Shown piece after piece: positions 7,193 to 15,455 of a stretch of DNA of 47,677 nt. Below the pieces are notes generated by a model. That model did not search any database. It was not told the DNA's origin and worked only from the letters and a program-made list of their open reading frames with translations. A program made the translations under genes and the position numbers. Position 1 is the stretch's first letter. Every line of letters begins with the position of its first letter. Source of the stretch: Oscillospiraceae bacterium (lineage in GTDB: Bacteria; Bacillota; Clostridia; Oscillospirales; Oscillospiraceae). The DNA is taken from positions 1-47,677 of the forward strand of contig JAFSAP010000003.1 in NCBI GenBank assembly GCA_017440925.1. Direction: 5' to 3'.

Positions 7193-8929
7193 TTACGCTC
7201 CTTCCGTTGCATCGGGGGTTTCTGCAGCGGCTGCTGCAGCATCTTCGAACAGGGGATACAGCGTCATGGGCTCCAGAGTGGTACCGCTGGGGATGGTCAC
7301 ATCGCCGTTCTCATCGGGAACAAATACCAGGGTCTGGACGCGGGAACCGTTGTCCTGAATGGTTTCCCGGTACCAACCGGAGAATACCTTTCCGGCGGGA
7401 ACAGACAGCCGGGGTGTTTCCAGAGTGGTGGATTCGATATCATAGAAGTCCTTGGACAGGACGGTGTCACCGTTCATGAAGGTCAGGCGAACCTTGCCGA
7501 CAGTCTGTGCAACATCGGCATTGGTCATCTTGGTGACCTTCCAGGTGCCGCCCTTCTTCTCGAAGAGCAGGGTGGAGTTGATAGCCTTGGTTTGGGTGCC
7601 GCCGTCAGTCAGCTTGATGGTCAGCTCCGTGGTGACGTAGACAGAGAACATGTCATCGCCATAACGGCAGTAGTTGGAGACAGTGTCCTTGTCAAAGCTG
7701 ATGCCGTTGTTGCCCTTGGTCCAGGTCAGAACTGTCTGGATAATGCTCTTGTAGGCACTGCCGGTGGAATCGAAGTACTTGCCAACCTCGGCACCGCTGG
7801 CTTCCTTGATGCCGTACTTTGCGTAGACCTTCAGGGCCTCCAGTGCCAGTTCCTTTTCGGCATCCGAGATGGCAACAGCCTCAAACTGCTCCACATACAT
7901 GCCGGTGGCTTCATCATAGACGACTTCCATCTGGCTGCCCTTGCTGTCTACTACCGTGATGACAGGTTCAGCGATCAGACCGGTGATCTCATAAATGCTG
8001 GTCTTGGAAGAGGAGTAACCGGCGGGCAGGAAACCGCTGTCATCATTTTTCATGGAGGACATCTGGATCACATGGTCATCCGTCAGTGAAACGCCGTTGA
8101 TCTGGGGAATATGGCCATCCACAGTCTGGATCCGGTAGCCGTTGGCCCGCTCGTAGAACAGACCTACCTCGCCCAGCCGCCATTCAGCAATGTCGGCAGA
8201 GGTGTCGCTGGAGGCCAGATAGTCAAAGAGCTTAATGAAGTTGAAGCTTGTGTTCTTTTCGCCACCGGTAAGGGTGAAGTAGGCCAGGCGCTTGTCACCC
8301 AGCTTGACGAAATACTTGACATCCTCAGACATGCCGGTGGAGGTCAGCTGATAGGTCAGTTCCTGGTCGCCCACAAGGTTTTCCATATAGGTGACGAAGG
8401 CTTCCTTGCCTTCATATTCGGTGTCGGCAATACCGGCAGCTTCATACAGGGCGCCCCAGTCGGGATCATCGAAAAGCTGGTGGAACACTTCTGCAGATTT
8501 TGTGGTGGGCTGGGCACCTTCATACTCCACCAGGAAGTCCTGAAGACGCTGCAGACCGAAGAACACAACCACAAAGAACAGGAAGATGAACAGGAAATAC
8601 AATGTGTAGAAGATCACACCGCCCAGACGGGGGCCTCTTCTTTCGGGTGTTTGCGGAACAGCCTCCTGGCGGACAGGCTGCTTTTTGACAGGCTTTGCGG
8701 CAGGGGTTTCCCGCTGTGCAGCGGCCTGCTTTCTGGGAAGGGATTCCATAGGTGTACGGTCTTTGGGTGCAGACCGCCTTGCAGGAGCATCCTGGGGTGC
8801 AGGCCGTTTTGCAGGTGCATCCTGGGGTGCAGGCTGGCGGGAGGAGGCACTGCTGTTGCGCTCAGCCACCAAATCGCTGGTGCTTACGGTTGTGCTTTTG
8901 CGCTTTTTATCGAATTTACCTTGATACAT
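7193..8929 (-). CDS. Pro/Ala-rich single-pass membrane protein, unknown function
   Basis: The 578-residue product starts with about 105 residues of basic, Pro/Ala/Gln-rich cytoplasmic sequence containing about three imperfect ten-residue repeats (PAPQDAPAKR-like, about 33-58). One membrane segment follows (GVIFYTLYFLFIFLFFVVVFFGL, about 104-126), then an outside region of about 450 residues with no recognised enzyme motif. Near the C-terminus VRLTFMNGDTVLSKDFYDIESTTLETP and SGWYRE...TLYPLFE resemble a bacterial adhesin beta-repeat of the InlB B-repeat / Listeria-Bacteroides type, and the protein ends in an Ala-rich tail. It sits between the phosphodiester glycosidase gene (13 bases) and the PAP2 gene (3 bases), so it belongs to an envelope operon. 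The ribosome site GGGAGGT fixes the start. Role unknown; a scaffold or regulator of surface glycan work is only a guess. Confidence 0.75.
   Translation of the reverse strand: MYQGKFDKKRKSTTVSTSDLVAERNSSASSRQPAPQDAPAKRPAPQDAPARRSAPKDRTPMESLPRKQAAAQRETPAAKPVKKQPVRQEAVPQTPERRGPRLGGVIFYTLYFLFIFLFFVVVFFGLQRLQDFLVEYEGAQPTTKSAEVFHQLFDDPDWGALYEAAGIADTEYEGKEAFVTYMENLVGDQELTYQLTSTGMSEDVKYFVKLGDKRLAYFTLTGGEKNTSFNFIKLFDYLASSDTSADIAEWRLGEVGLFYERANGYRIQTVDGHIPQINGVSLTDDHVIQMSSMKNDDSGFLPAGYSSSKTSIYEITGLIAEPVITVVDSKGSQMEVVYDEATGMYVEQFEAVAISDAEKELALEALKVYAKYGIKEASGAEVGKYFDSTGSAYKSIIQTVLTWTKGNNGISFDKDTVSNYCRYGDDMFSVYVTTELTIKLTDGGTQTKAINSTLLFEKKGGTWKVTKMTNADVAQTVGKVRLTFMNGDTVLSKDFYDIESTTLETPRLSVPAGKVFSGWYRETIQDNGSRVQTLVFVPDENGDVTIPSGTTLEPMTLYPLFEDAAAAAAETPDATEGA
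8761..8850. repeat. Imperfect 30-bp tandem repeat inside a coding region
   Basis: Three successive 30-base units (8761-8790, 8791-8820, 8821-8850) share GGTGCAG and TTGCAGG-GCAT blocks. The first two are close copies and the third matches only in its first half. They encode the Pro-Ala-Gln-Asp repeats in the cytoplasmic N-terminus of the 7193-8929 protein. Confidence 0.75.
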
Positions 8930-8942
8930 GACTTACCTCCCT

Positions 8943-10124
8943 TTACTCAGCAGTCCGGACAAGCCAGTAGTTGGGCATACGTCTGGGCTGGGACTGGAGC
9001 ACGGAATAGCTGTTGATGGTCTGAACCTGTCCGGCTTCACCAAACAGGCCGTGCATATCCCGGTACATCATGATGGAGGAAGAGCCGCCGTCCAGATTGC
9101 AGGCGTTGACGGCGCCGAACTCGATCATAATGTCGGTAACATCCCGGTAGGTGCCGCCGGGAGAACCGGCCTGGCGGCCGTCGATGCAAACGAAAATGAC
9201 CGCACCGTCAGCACGCTGGCCGATGGCAGTACGGGGATTCAGACCGGAGGCCTTGTTGTAGGCTTCCTGGTTCACTTCGCCGTTGATGATCAGGGGCGGG
9301 CCGAATTCACAGCCGTCGCGGATGTTCAGAGCCTCTGCTTCTGCCTCGGTCATGGACTTGGCGACAACCAGAACATCGTCATCGTTGAAGCCCACGAAGC
9401 CGCCGCCGGTTTCGGCAACGGGAATGTTACCCCGGTTTGCATTGCAGATGAATTCACCTTCGGAGAAAACGATACCGGCGGGAACACTGCCGACATGGCT
9501 GCCTGCAGTACCATCGTCATTGAAAGCACCGGCGTTGATGGCGGCGATGATGCTGTCATCGGCTTCTGCCATGACTTCATTCAGACGCTTGCCGGGGATG
9601 CTGGTGGAATAGGTGGGGGAAGACCGGCCCATAAAGACCTTGCTGGGATCCCGAACTACCATGACATGGGCATTGTAGGTAGCGCCGGACAGCCGCTCGA
9701 TGCGGACACCATCGGGGGAGTTGGCCCATTCATCGCTGGAGCCGGACAGAATGCTGTCCTTGTTGATGGTGACCAGGTCTGTATTGGTGGTGCTTTCTGC
9801 CATGGCCTCACTCTTGGGGTTGCGGATCTCATTGAGCACATCTTCTTCCAGGAACAGGCCGGGGATCCACTTAGTGGCGGAGGGTTCCAGCAGAGACATG
9901 GTCAGAATGGACCGCATGGCAGGGGAGGGGCCCTTGAAGATCACATTGGCTGCCAGGATCAGCGCGATCAGAACCAGCAGGACGATGGTAAACAGCACCA
10001 GGAAGAACCGGCGGATGATCCGGCCCACAATACCGCTGCCCTTCTTTTTCTTCTTGGCCTTTTTGGTTACAGGAGCCATCTCTTCATCATAAGAGAAGTC
10101 TTGGCTGCGCATTTTTTTGCTCAT
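8943..10124 (-). CDS. Phosphodiester glycosidase family protein, membrane-anchored
   Basis: The 393-residue product has a Lys-rich cytoplasmic N-terminus (KKAKKKKKGSG), one membrane segment (about residues 38-62) and an outside domain of the NAGPA / phosphodiester glycosidase family (formerly DUF2233). Family markers are SIIAAINAGAFNDDGTAGSHVGSVPAGIV, FGPPLIINGEV, LNPRTAIGQRADGAVIFVCIDGR and NACNLDGGSSSIMMYRD. Animal members remove GlcNAc from a phosphodiester-linked sugar. In bacteria the domain is found in exopolysaccharide and wall-polymer contexts and is thought to cut sugar phosphodiesters. The gene lies 13 bases after the GT2-GtrA gene in the same operon. Family confident; the actual polymer is unknown. 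Confidence 0.88.
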   Translation of the reverse strand: MSKKMRSQDFSYDEEMAPVTKKAKKKKKGSGIVGRIIRRFFLVLFTIVLLVLIALILAANVIFKGPSPAMRSILTMSLLEPSATKWIPGLFLEEDVLNEIRNPKSEAMAESTTNTDLVTINKDSILSGSSDEWANSPDGVRIERLSGATYNAHVMVVRDPSKVFMGRSSPTYSTSIPGKRLNEVMAEADDSIIAAINAGAFNDDGTAGSHVGSVPAGIVFSEGEFICNANRGNIPVAETGGGFVGFNDDDVLVVAKSMTEAEAEALNIRDGCEFGPPLIINGEVNQEAYNKASGLNPRTAIGQRADGAVIFVCIDGRQAGSPGGTYRDVTDIMIEFGAVNACNLDGGSSSIMMYRDMHGLFGEAGQVQTINSYSVLQSQPRRMPNYWLVRTAE

Positions 10125-10137
10125 AGTAAATTACCTC

Positions 10138-11238
10138 TTATTTGGATTCTTGCGGTGCAAAGACCCAGCGCTGCTGGATCATATAGCTAAGGAAATACAG
10201 GGCGGTCATGACCACTGCGTAAATGAGGGTGCGCAGACCGTTGGCGCTGTCGCTGATGCCAAGCAGTGCGTAGACACCCTGGGTCAGCAGAACCTGGGCT
10301 GCCATCTGGGGCAGGGCCAGCATGTAATAGCGGAGCATTGCCTTTCCGGTATTTACATTGGTCTGGAACACCAGCTTCTTGTTCATGTAAAAGTTCAGCA
10401 GGGAGGAGATCACTCTTGCACCCACACCGGCAGCAGCGGTGAGGGCAAAGCCCTGCAGGAGTTTTCCGAGAAGGGCGGTAAGCAGGGAGTAAGCGCCGGT
10501 ATCGACAATGGCGCTGACAAGACTACTTACCGTGTACCGAAAAAAATGGGCAAGGATCAGCTTGTAGATCCGCCAGGAATCATGGATCACCCGGAAATGG
10601 GAGCTCTTGTTTTCCTCAATGTAAACGGTGCGGATCTTTACTTCGTCAAAGGGGATGGCGTTGGTCTTAAAGGCCAGCAGCATGTTGGTTTCATATTCAA
10701 ACCGGTCGCCGTAGACGTTTACCAGGGTTTCCAGAACCTTTCGGGGGATGGCCCGCAGACCGGTCTGGGTGTCGGAAATGGTCATGCCGACAAAGATCTT
10801 AAAAATCGCAGAAGTGGTCTTGTTGCCGAAGCTGGAACGGGCAGGCACGTCCGACTGGTTGAAGTCACGGCAGCCCAGAACCACATGCCCGGTTTCCAGC
10901 ATATGCTCACAGCAGGCCCGGGTGTCGGCGGGATGGTGCTGGTTGTCGCCGTCCACAGTGACAACACCGAAACCCTCGGGACGGTTTTCCAGGAACCACC
11001 GGAAAGCGTTTTTCAGTGCGGCGCCTTTGCCTTTGTTGACTTCATGGTGCAGCAGATGAATCTCGGGATGCTGGGCTGCAGCCTCTTCAAAATAGTGCAG
11101 GTTTTCGGGCTTGCTGCCGTCATTGACCAGAATGATATCGGAAAAACCATATTCCAGCAGACCGTCGATGACGGCGATCAGCTTTTCATCCGGATCCAGG
11201 GAGGGCAGAACCACAGAAATCTGGGATAAGTCTTTCAT
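10138..11238 (-). CDS. GT2 glycosyltransferase fused to GtrA-like membrane domain
   Basis: The 366-residue product is a two-domain fusion. Residues about 1-220 are a family 2 glycosyltransferase of the dolichol-phosphate-mannose synthase type: ISVVLPSLDPDEKL, DIILVNDGSKPENL, VTVDGDNQHHPAD (the DxD-like metal site) and DTQTGLRAIPRKVLE. Residues about 230-360 hold four membrane segments of the GtrA family (FFRYTVSSLVSAIVDTGAYSLLTALLG ... RVISSLLNFYMNKKLVFQ). GT2 enzymes of this kind load a sugar onto polyprenyl phosphate and GtrA domains are thought to help move the lipid-sugar across the membrane. It heads a four-gene envelope operon with its own promoter at 11291-11318. The start follows GGAAGAGG. 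The fusion itself is well known in the family. Confidence 0.92.
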   Translation of the reverse strand: MKDLSQISVVLPSLDPDEKLIAVIDGLLEYGFSDIILVNDGSKPENLHYFEEAAAQHPEIHLLHHEVNKGKGAALKNAFRWFLENRPEGFGVVTVDGDNQHHPADTRACCEHMLETGHVVLGCRDFNQSDVPARSSFGNKTTSAIFKIFVGMTISDTQTGLRAIPRKVLETLVNVYGDRFEYETNMLLAFKTNAIPFDEVKIRTVYIEENKSSHFRVIHDSWRIYKLILAHFFRYTVSSLVSAIVDTGAYSLLTALLGKLLQGFALTAAAGVGARVISSLLNFYMNKKLVFQTNVNTGKAMLRYYMLALPQMAAQVLLTQGVYALLGISDSANGLRTLIYAVVMTALYFLSYMIQQRWVFAPQESK

Positions 11239-11290
11239 TTTATCGCCTCTTCCTTAATTTGCGCATAGATTGTCATAATAAACTTAGTAT

Positions 11291-11318
11291 ACTATAGCAC
11301 ATTTCTTTCCGTTTGCAA
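11291..11318 (-). promoter_or_regulatory. Sigma-A promoter of the GT2-GtrA operon
   Basis: On the minus strand TTGCAA (11318-11313), 16 bases, TATAGT (11296-11291). Confidence 0.75.
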
Positions 11319-11379
11319 AGCCTCTTCATAAATATTTAATAGATATTGTCGAAGAAAAAATGGCTTCCTCCGGCGATTC

Positions 11380-11408
11380 TTGACAGAAAAAAACGGGTAT
11401 GGTAAATT
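11380..11408 (+). promoter_or_regulatory. Sigma-A promoter of the MFS-GH2 operon
   Basis: TTGACA (11380-11385), 17 bases, TAAATT (11403-11408). It overlaps the in-frame ATG at 11380 and so supports the ATG at 11443 as start. Confidence 0.82.
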
Positions 11409-11442
11409 ACAGGCAGAACAAAGCCGGAAGGGATGGCGTTTT

Positions 11443-12756
11443 ATGGAAAAAACAAAAAGAACAGGAAGGTTTTACCTGGCTCTGGTGATCTTCAGCCTGG
11501 TGGGACAGGTGGCCTGGGTGGTAGAGAATATGTATTTCAACGTCTTTGTTTACAAGATGTTCCATGCCTCTGCCTCCGATATTTCTCTGATGGTGGCAGC
11601 TTCTGCTGTCAGTGCAACCATCACCACATTGATCATCGGCGCACTGTCCGATAAGGTGGGCAAGCGGAAGCTGTTTATCTGCGGTGGTTATATTGTCTGG
11701 GGCATTACCATCTGGAGCTTTTCTCTGATCCGCCTGGATGTGATCGAAGCTCTGTTTCCCGGGGTTGCCTCGGCAGCGGCAGTGGGTGTTTCTCTGGTCA
11801 TCATCATGGACTGTGTCATGACCTTTTTCGGATCGTCTGCCAATGATGCCTGCTTCAATGCCTGGCTGACAGATATGACCGATGAAACCAACCGTGGCGC
11901 GGCGGAGGGAATCAATTCTATGATGCCCCTGCTTGCTATCTTAGTGGTATTCGGCGGCTTTATGGGCTTCGACCTGGACAAGAGCGAAAGCTGGACGGCT
12001 ATTTTCAACATTATCGGCATTGTGGTCATTGCCATTGGCGTGCTGGGTATTTTCCTCATTCAGGAGCCCAAGGTACGCACAGAGGATAATCAGAATTATT
12101 TTGCCAATATTTTCTATGGTTTCCGGCCTGGTGTCATTGCCTCCAACAAGCCCCTTTATGCCACGCTTCTGGCAGTGGCGGCTTTCAATATCTCCATCCA
12201 GGTATTCATGCCCTATCTGATCCTTTACTACAGTGTAACGCTGCAGATGGAGAACTATGTACTCATTATGGCACCGGCTATTATTCTGGCGGCTGTTTTT
12301 ACTGCCTTTTATGGCCGCGTCTATGACCGTGTTGGATTCCAGAAGGCAGTCATCGTTCCCATTGTGCTGCTGATGCTGGGCTATGGCTTCCTGTATTTCT
12401 GCCGCAGTACGGCGCTGGTGTTTGTGGGAAGCCTGCTGATGATGTGCGGCAATCTGGGCGGCGGTGCCATGTTCGGCGCCATGGTTCGTGACCATACCCC
12501 TGCCAACAAGGCAGGCATGTTCCAGGGACTTCGCATCTGTGCACAGGTGTTGATCCCCGGTGTCATCGGCCCGGCTATTGGTGCGGCAGTGCTGAAAAAT
12601 GCGGCCACCATTGCCAATGATGACGGCACCACATCGTTTATTCCCAATGAAAATGTGTTCCTGGCAGCTTTTGTGGCGGGTATTGCGATCTGGCTGGTGC
12701 TGCTGTGGCTGTTCAAGCTTCTGAAAAAGGAGGAAAGCGTATGCTGCAAAAACTGA
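11443..12756 (+). CDS. MFS transporter, likely glycoside or uronide uptake
   Basis: The 437-residue product has twelve predicted membrane segments. ALSDKVGKRKLFICGG in the 2-3 loop (about residues 69-84) is the MFS signature, and FYGRVYDRVGFQKAVIVP is its repeat in the second half. The start at 11443 follows GGAAGGGA and is downstream of the promoter. Its last 16 bases overlap the start of the GH2 gene, so the two are translated together: the carrier probably imports the oligosaccharide or conjugate that the intracellular hydrolase then cuts. The MFS family assignment is sure; the substrate is inferred from context only. Confidence 0.88.
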   Translation: MEKTKRTGRFYLALVIFSLVGQVAWVVENMYFNVFVYKMFHASASDISLMVAASAVSATITTLIIGALSDKVGKRKLFICGGYIVWGITIWSFSLIRLDVIEALFPGVASAAAVGVSLVIIMDCVMTFFGSSANDACFNAWLTDMTDETNRGAAEGINSMMPLLAILVVFGGFMGFDLDKSESWTAIFNIIGIVVIAIGVLGIFLIQEPKVRTEDNQNYFANIFYGFRPGVIASNKPLYATLLAVAAFNISIQVFMPYLILYYSVTLQMENYVLIMAPAIILAAVFTAFYGRVYDRVGFQKAVIVPIVLLMLGYGFLYFCRSTALVFVGSLLMMCGNLGGGAMFGAMVRDHTPANKAGMFQGLRICAQVLIPGVIGPAIGAAVLKNAATIANDDGTTSFIPNENVFLAAFVAGIAIWLVLLWLFKLLKKEESVCCKN

Positions 12757-14429
12757 CCACTACCCGGGGCGAAGCCCTGTCCGGTACGCCCTGGACAGTT
12801 TATCCCCGTCCCCAGATGAAGCGGGAATCTTATTTCAATCTGAACGGAGAATGGGACTTTTCCGTAAAGGATCCGGTATTTGACCGGAAGATCCAGGTGC
12901 CCTTCTGTCCGGAATCTGCCCTTTCCGGTGTGGAGCAGCATTTCGGGGAGGGTGTGCCCCTGTGGTACCGCCGGAATGTGGTGCTGCCGGAGGGCTTTAA
13001 CCGGGGACGTGTGCTGCTGCATGTCGGTGCAGCGGATCAGATTGCGGATATCTATGTCAACGGCAGCCATGTCTGCCACCATGAGGGCGGCTATGATGCT
13101 TTCTGCTGCGATATTACAGCGTATTTGAAAAAAGAAAATGAGATTATCATTCGCTGCATCGATGACCTGCGTGATCAGAAGTTCCCCTATGGCAAGCAGA
13201 CTTTGACCCGGGGCGGCATGTGGTATACCCCGGTGTCCGGTATCTGGCAGACGGTATGGCTGGAAAGCGTTCCCGACACCCATATTGAAAAGCTGAACAT
13301 TGAAAACCGGGAATATTCCGTCACGATTTCCACGGTTCCTACTTTGGAAGGTAAGGTCGTTGTGCCGGAACTGGGAGAGTATGTCCTGAAAAACGGCAGT
13401 GTTACCATCGCACCGGAAAAGCCCCATCTCTGGAGCCCCGAGGATCCCTACCTTTATGATTTTACGGTGGAGGCCGGGGAGGATTCTGTTCGTTCTTATT
13501 TTGTTGTCCGCAGTCTGGAAGTTCAGAAGGTGGGCGCTTATCCCCGGCTGTGCCTGAACGGTGTGCCTTACTTTTTCCATGCCCTGCTGGATCAGGGCTA
13601 CTGGCCCGATGGCCTGTTTACCCCGGCAGCACCGGAGTGCTATGCCGACGATATTCTGGCTATGAAAAAACTGGGCTTCAACACGCTGCGAAAGCACATC
13701 AAAGTGGAGCCGGAGGAATTCTACTACCAGTGCGATAAGCTGGGCATGATCGTCTGGCAGGACATGGTGAACAACAGCGATTACAATTTCCTCCGGGATA
13801 CGGCCCTGCCCACCGTGGGAATCCAGAAGCTGAATGACAAAAACCTCCATAAAGAGGAAGCTCACCGGCAGGTGTTTTTCCAGGCAGCAGAGGCGGCAGT
13901 GAACCAACTGAAAAACCATCCCAGCATCTGCTACTGGACGATTTTTAATGAAGCCTGGGGCCAGTTTGACAGTGACAATGTCTATGACTGGTTCCGCGGT
14001 CTGGATGATACCCGGTTTATTGATTCTACCTCCGGCTGGTTCCGGCAGAAAAAGAGCGATGTGGACAGCCGCCATGTGTATTTCCGAAAAGTGAAGCTGC
14101 AGGGCGATGGAATCAAGCCTCTGGTGCTGTCGGAATTCGGCGGCAAGACCTGGAAAGCGGAAGGTCACGTATTCAACCCGGATAAGTCCTACGGTTACGG
14201 TGGCTGTAAATCCAGAGAAGAACTGAATGACGCACTGGTGAAGCTGTATATGGAGGAAGTGCTTCCCTGCATCCATAATGGTCTCTGCGGCGCGGTGTAT
14301 ACCCAGATATCCGATGTGGAGGACGAGATCAACGGCCTTATGACCTATGACCGGAAGGTGGAGAAGATCGATCCGGAGAAGATGCTTCCTGTGGCGGCAG
14401 CCATGCAGCAGGCGATCCGGGAAAAATAA
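12741..14429 (+). CDS. Glycoside hydrolase family 2 enzyme
   Basis: The 563-residue product has the GH2 order: an N-terminal sugar-binding jelly roll (YFNLNGEWDFSVKDP ... LWYRRNVVLPEG ... VGAADQIADIYVNGSHVCHHEGGYDAFCCDIT), a shortened immunoglobulin-like region (about 190-260), and a TIM barrel. FNEAWG near residue 403 carries the acid/base Glu404, and LSEFGG near 464 the nucleophile Glu465. There is no signal peptide, so it acts in the cytoplasm. GH2 includes beta-galactosidase, beta-glucuronidase and beta-mannosidase; the barrel motifs do not settle which. The start at 12741 follows AAGGAGG and overlaps the upstream carrier gene. The protein is short for the family and lacks the extra C-terminal domains of LacZ. 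Confidence 0.9.
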   Translation: MLQKLTTTRGEALSGTPWTVYPRPQMKRESYFNLNGEWDFSVKDPVFDRKIQVPFCPESALSGVEQHFGEGVPLWYRRNVVLPEGFNRGRVLLHVGAADQIADIYVNGSHVCHHEGGYDAFCCDITAYLKKENEIIIRCIDDLRDQKFPYGKQTLTRGGMWYTPVSGIWQTVWLESVPDTHIEKLNIENREYSVTISTVPTLEGKVVVPELGEYVLKNGSVTIAPEKPHLWSPEDPYLYDFTVEAGEDSVRSYFVVRSLEVQKVGAYPRLCLNGVPYFFHALLDQGYWPDGLFTPAAPECYADDILAMKKLGFNTLRKHIKVEPEEFYYQCDKLGMIVWQDMVNNSDYNFLRDTALPTVGIQKLNDKNLHKEEAHRQVFFQAAEAAVNQLKNHPSICYWTIFNEAWGQFDSDNVYDWFRGLDDTRFIDSTSGWFRQKKSDVDSRHVYFRKVKLQGDGIKPLVLSEFGGKTWKAEGHVFNPDKSYGYGGCKSREELNDALVKLYMEEVLPCIHNGLCGAVYTQISDVEDEINGLMTYDRKVEKIDPEKMLPVAAAMQQAIREK

Positions 14430-14430
14430 G

Positions 14431-14459
14431 TTGCAAATTTCATGCAGATACGGTAAAAT
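14431..14459 (+). promoter_or_regulatory. Sigma-A promoter of the ArsR-type gene
   Basis: TTGCAA (14431-14436), 17 bases, TAAAAT (14454-14459). Confidence 0.75.
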
Positions 14460-14486
14460 ACCCGAAAAGGGAAAGGAAGTGAGCCC

Positions 14487-14786
14487 ATGAGATCGGTTCC
14501 AGATAAAGAAACCTTAGGCCATATTGCGGAGCTTTTCAAGGGCTTTGCAGACCCCACCCGGGTGCATATCCTGTGCCTTTTGCTGACAGAGGGGGAACTT
14601 TGCGTCACAGACATTGCAGAAAAGGTGGAAATTTCCCAGAGCGCTATTTCCCACCAGCTGAAGAGTCTGAAACAGATGCATCTGATCCGGTTCCGCCGGG
14701 AGGGAAAGAATATCCTCTATTCTCTGGCGGATGACCATGTAAAGACCATACTGCAGATGGGCCTGGAGCATGCACAGTGTGAATAA
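14487..14786 (+). CDS. ArsR/SmtB family metal-sensing repressor
   Basis: The 99-residue product is a winged-helix regulator: FADPTRVHILCLLLTEGELCVTDIAEKVEISQSAISHQLKSLKQMHLIRFRREGKNILYSL. ELCVTDIAE contains one Cys (39) where As/Cd sensors have ELCVCD, so the alpha-3 thiol site is incomplete. The alpha-5 helix (Asp82, His84, His95, Cys98) matches the spacing of the Zn/Co/Ni site of CzrA and SmtB, with Cys where those have His or Glu. Zinc or a similar divalent metal is therefore the likely signal. It has its own promoter and terminator and no metal exporter next to it, so its target gene is elsewhere in the genome. Confidence 0.9.
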   Translation: MRSVPDKETLGHIAELFKGFADPTRVHILCLLLTEGELCVTDIAEKVEISQSAISHQLKSLKQMHLIRFRREGKNILYSLADDHVKTILQMGLEHAQCE

Positions 14787-14790
14787 GGAT

Positions 14791-14819
14791 AAGCGGCATG
14801 AGTTTTCATGCCGCTTTTT
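14791..14819 (+). terminator. Terminator of the ArsR-type gene
   Basis: AAGCGGCATGA (14791-14801) pairs with TCATGCCGCTT (14806-14816), loop GTTT, then Ts. Confidence 0.93.
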
Positions 14820-14836
14820 CAAATTTTTAAAAACTA

Positions 14837-14866
14837 TGTGAAAGATTTTCCAATTTTTTGCGTCAT
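14837..14866 (+). promoter_or_regulatory. Putative ECF-type promoter, sigma module 1
   Basis: TGTGAAA (14837-14843), 17 bases, CGTCAT (14861-14866). This resembles ECF sigma -35 TGAAA and -10 CGTC elements and has no good sigma-A match. A related motif precedes sigma module 2, suggesting autoregulation. Confidence 0.55.
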
Positions 14867-14900
14867 GATAGGTGAAGGATAAAAACAAGGAGGGATCGGA

Positions 14901-15455
14901 ATGGAAGATCAGAAGATCATTGATCTTTACTGGCAGCGGTCAGAGCAGGCCATCCGGGAAACGGATTCCAAATATGGCGGCTACTGCTACTGCATTGCCT
15001 ATAATATCCTTGCAAACCGGGAAGATTCCGAGGAAAGCGTCAGCGATACCTATCTGTCTGCCTGGCATGCTATGCCCCCCAGGCGGCCGGGGATCCTGGC
15101 GGCATTTCTGGGAAAGATCACCCGGCATATCTCCATTGACCGCTGGCGCAGGCGCACTGCAGAAAAACGGGGCGGGGGAGAAGTGGTTCTGGCGCTGGAA
15201 GAACTGAATGACTGCCTGTCCGATGGCTGCAGCGCGGAAGATGCTGTGCAGAAAAAGGAACTGACGGTATTCATCAACCGGTTTCTGGATGCCCTGCCGG
15301 AAACGGAGCGCAATGTGTTCCTGTGCCGGTACTGGTATGTGGATCCTGTGAAGGACATTGCCGATACTCTTGGCTTTTCTGTGGGCAAAGTCAATTCCAT
15401 GCTGCACCGTACCCGGGAGAAGCTGCGCCGGGCATTGGAAAAGGAGGGCTACTGA
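14901..15455 (+). CDS. ECF-type RNA polymerase sigma factor (module 1)
   Basis: The 184-residue product has the two sigma-70 regions of ECF factors. Region 2 is YCIAYNILANREDSEESVSDTYLSAWHAMPP...FLGKITRHISIDRWRRR (about residues 30-85), where the DAEE-like box (REDSEESVSDTYL) contacts the -10. Region 4 is ALPETERNVFLCRYWYVDPVKDIADTLGFSVGKVNSMLHRTREKLRRAL (about 132-180), whose helix-turn-helix reads the -35. The start has AAGGAGGGA upstream. Its TGA overlaps the ATG of the next gene, the usual layout for an ECF sigma and its membrane-bound anti-sigma factor. It is a paralogue of the sigma at 24687 (same length, same order). The signal it answers is unknown. Confidence 0.92.
   Translation: MEDQKIIDLYWQRSEQAIRETDSKYGGYCYCIAYNILANREDSEESVSDTYLSAWHAMPPRRPGILAAFLGKITRHISIDRWRRRTAEKRGGGEVVLALEELNDCLSDGCSAEDAVQKKELTVFINRFLDALPETERNVFLCRYWYVDPVKDIADTLGFSVGKVNSMLHRTREKLRRALEKEGY

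Noticed and set aside
12381-14276. Long minus-strand frame (631 codons) opposite the MFS and GH2 genes
   Set aside because: Shadow of two well-supported genes; no family resemblance.
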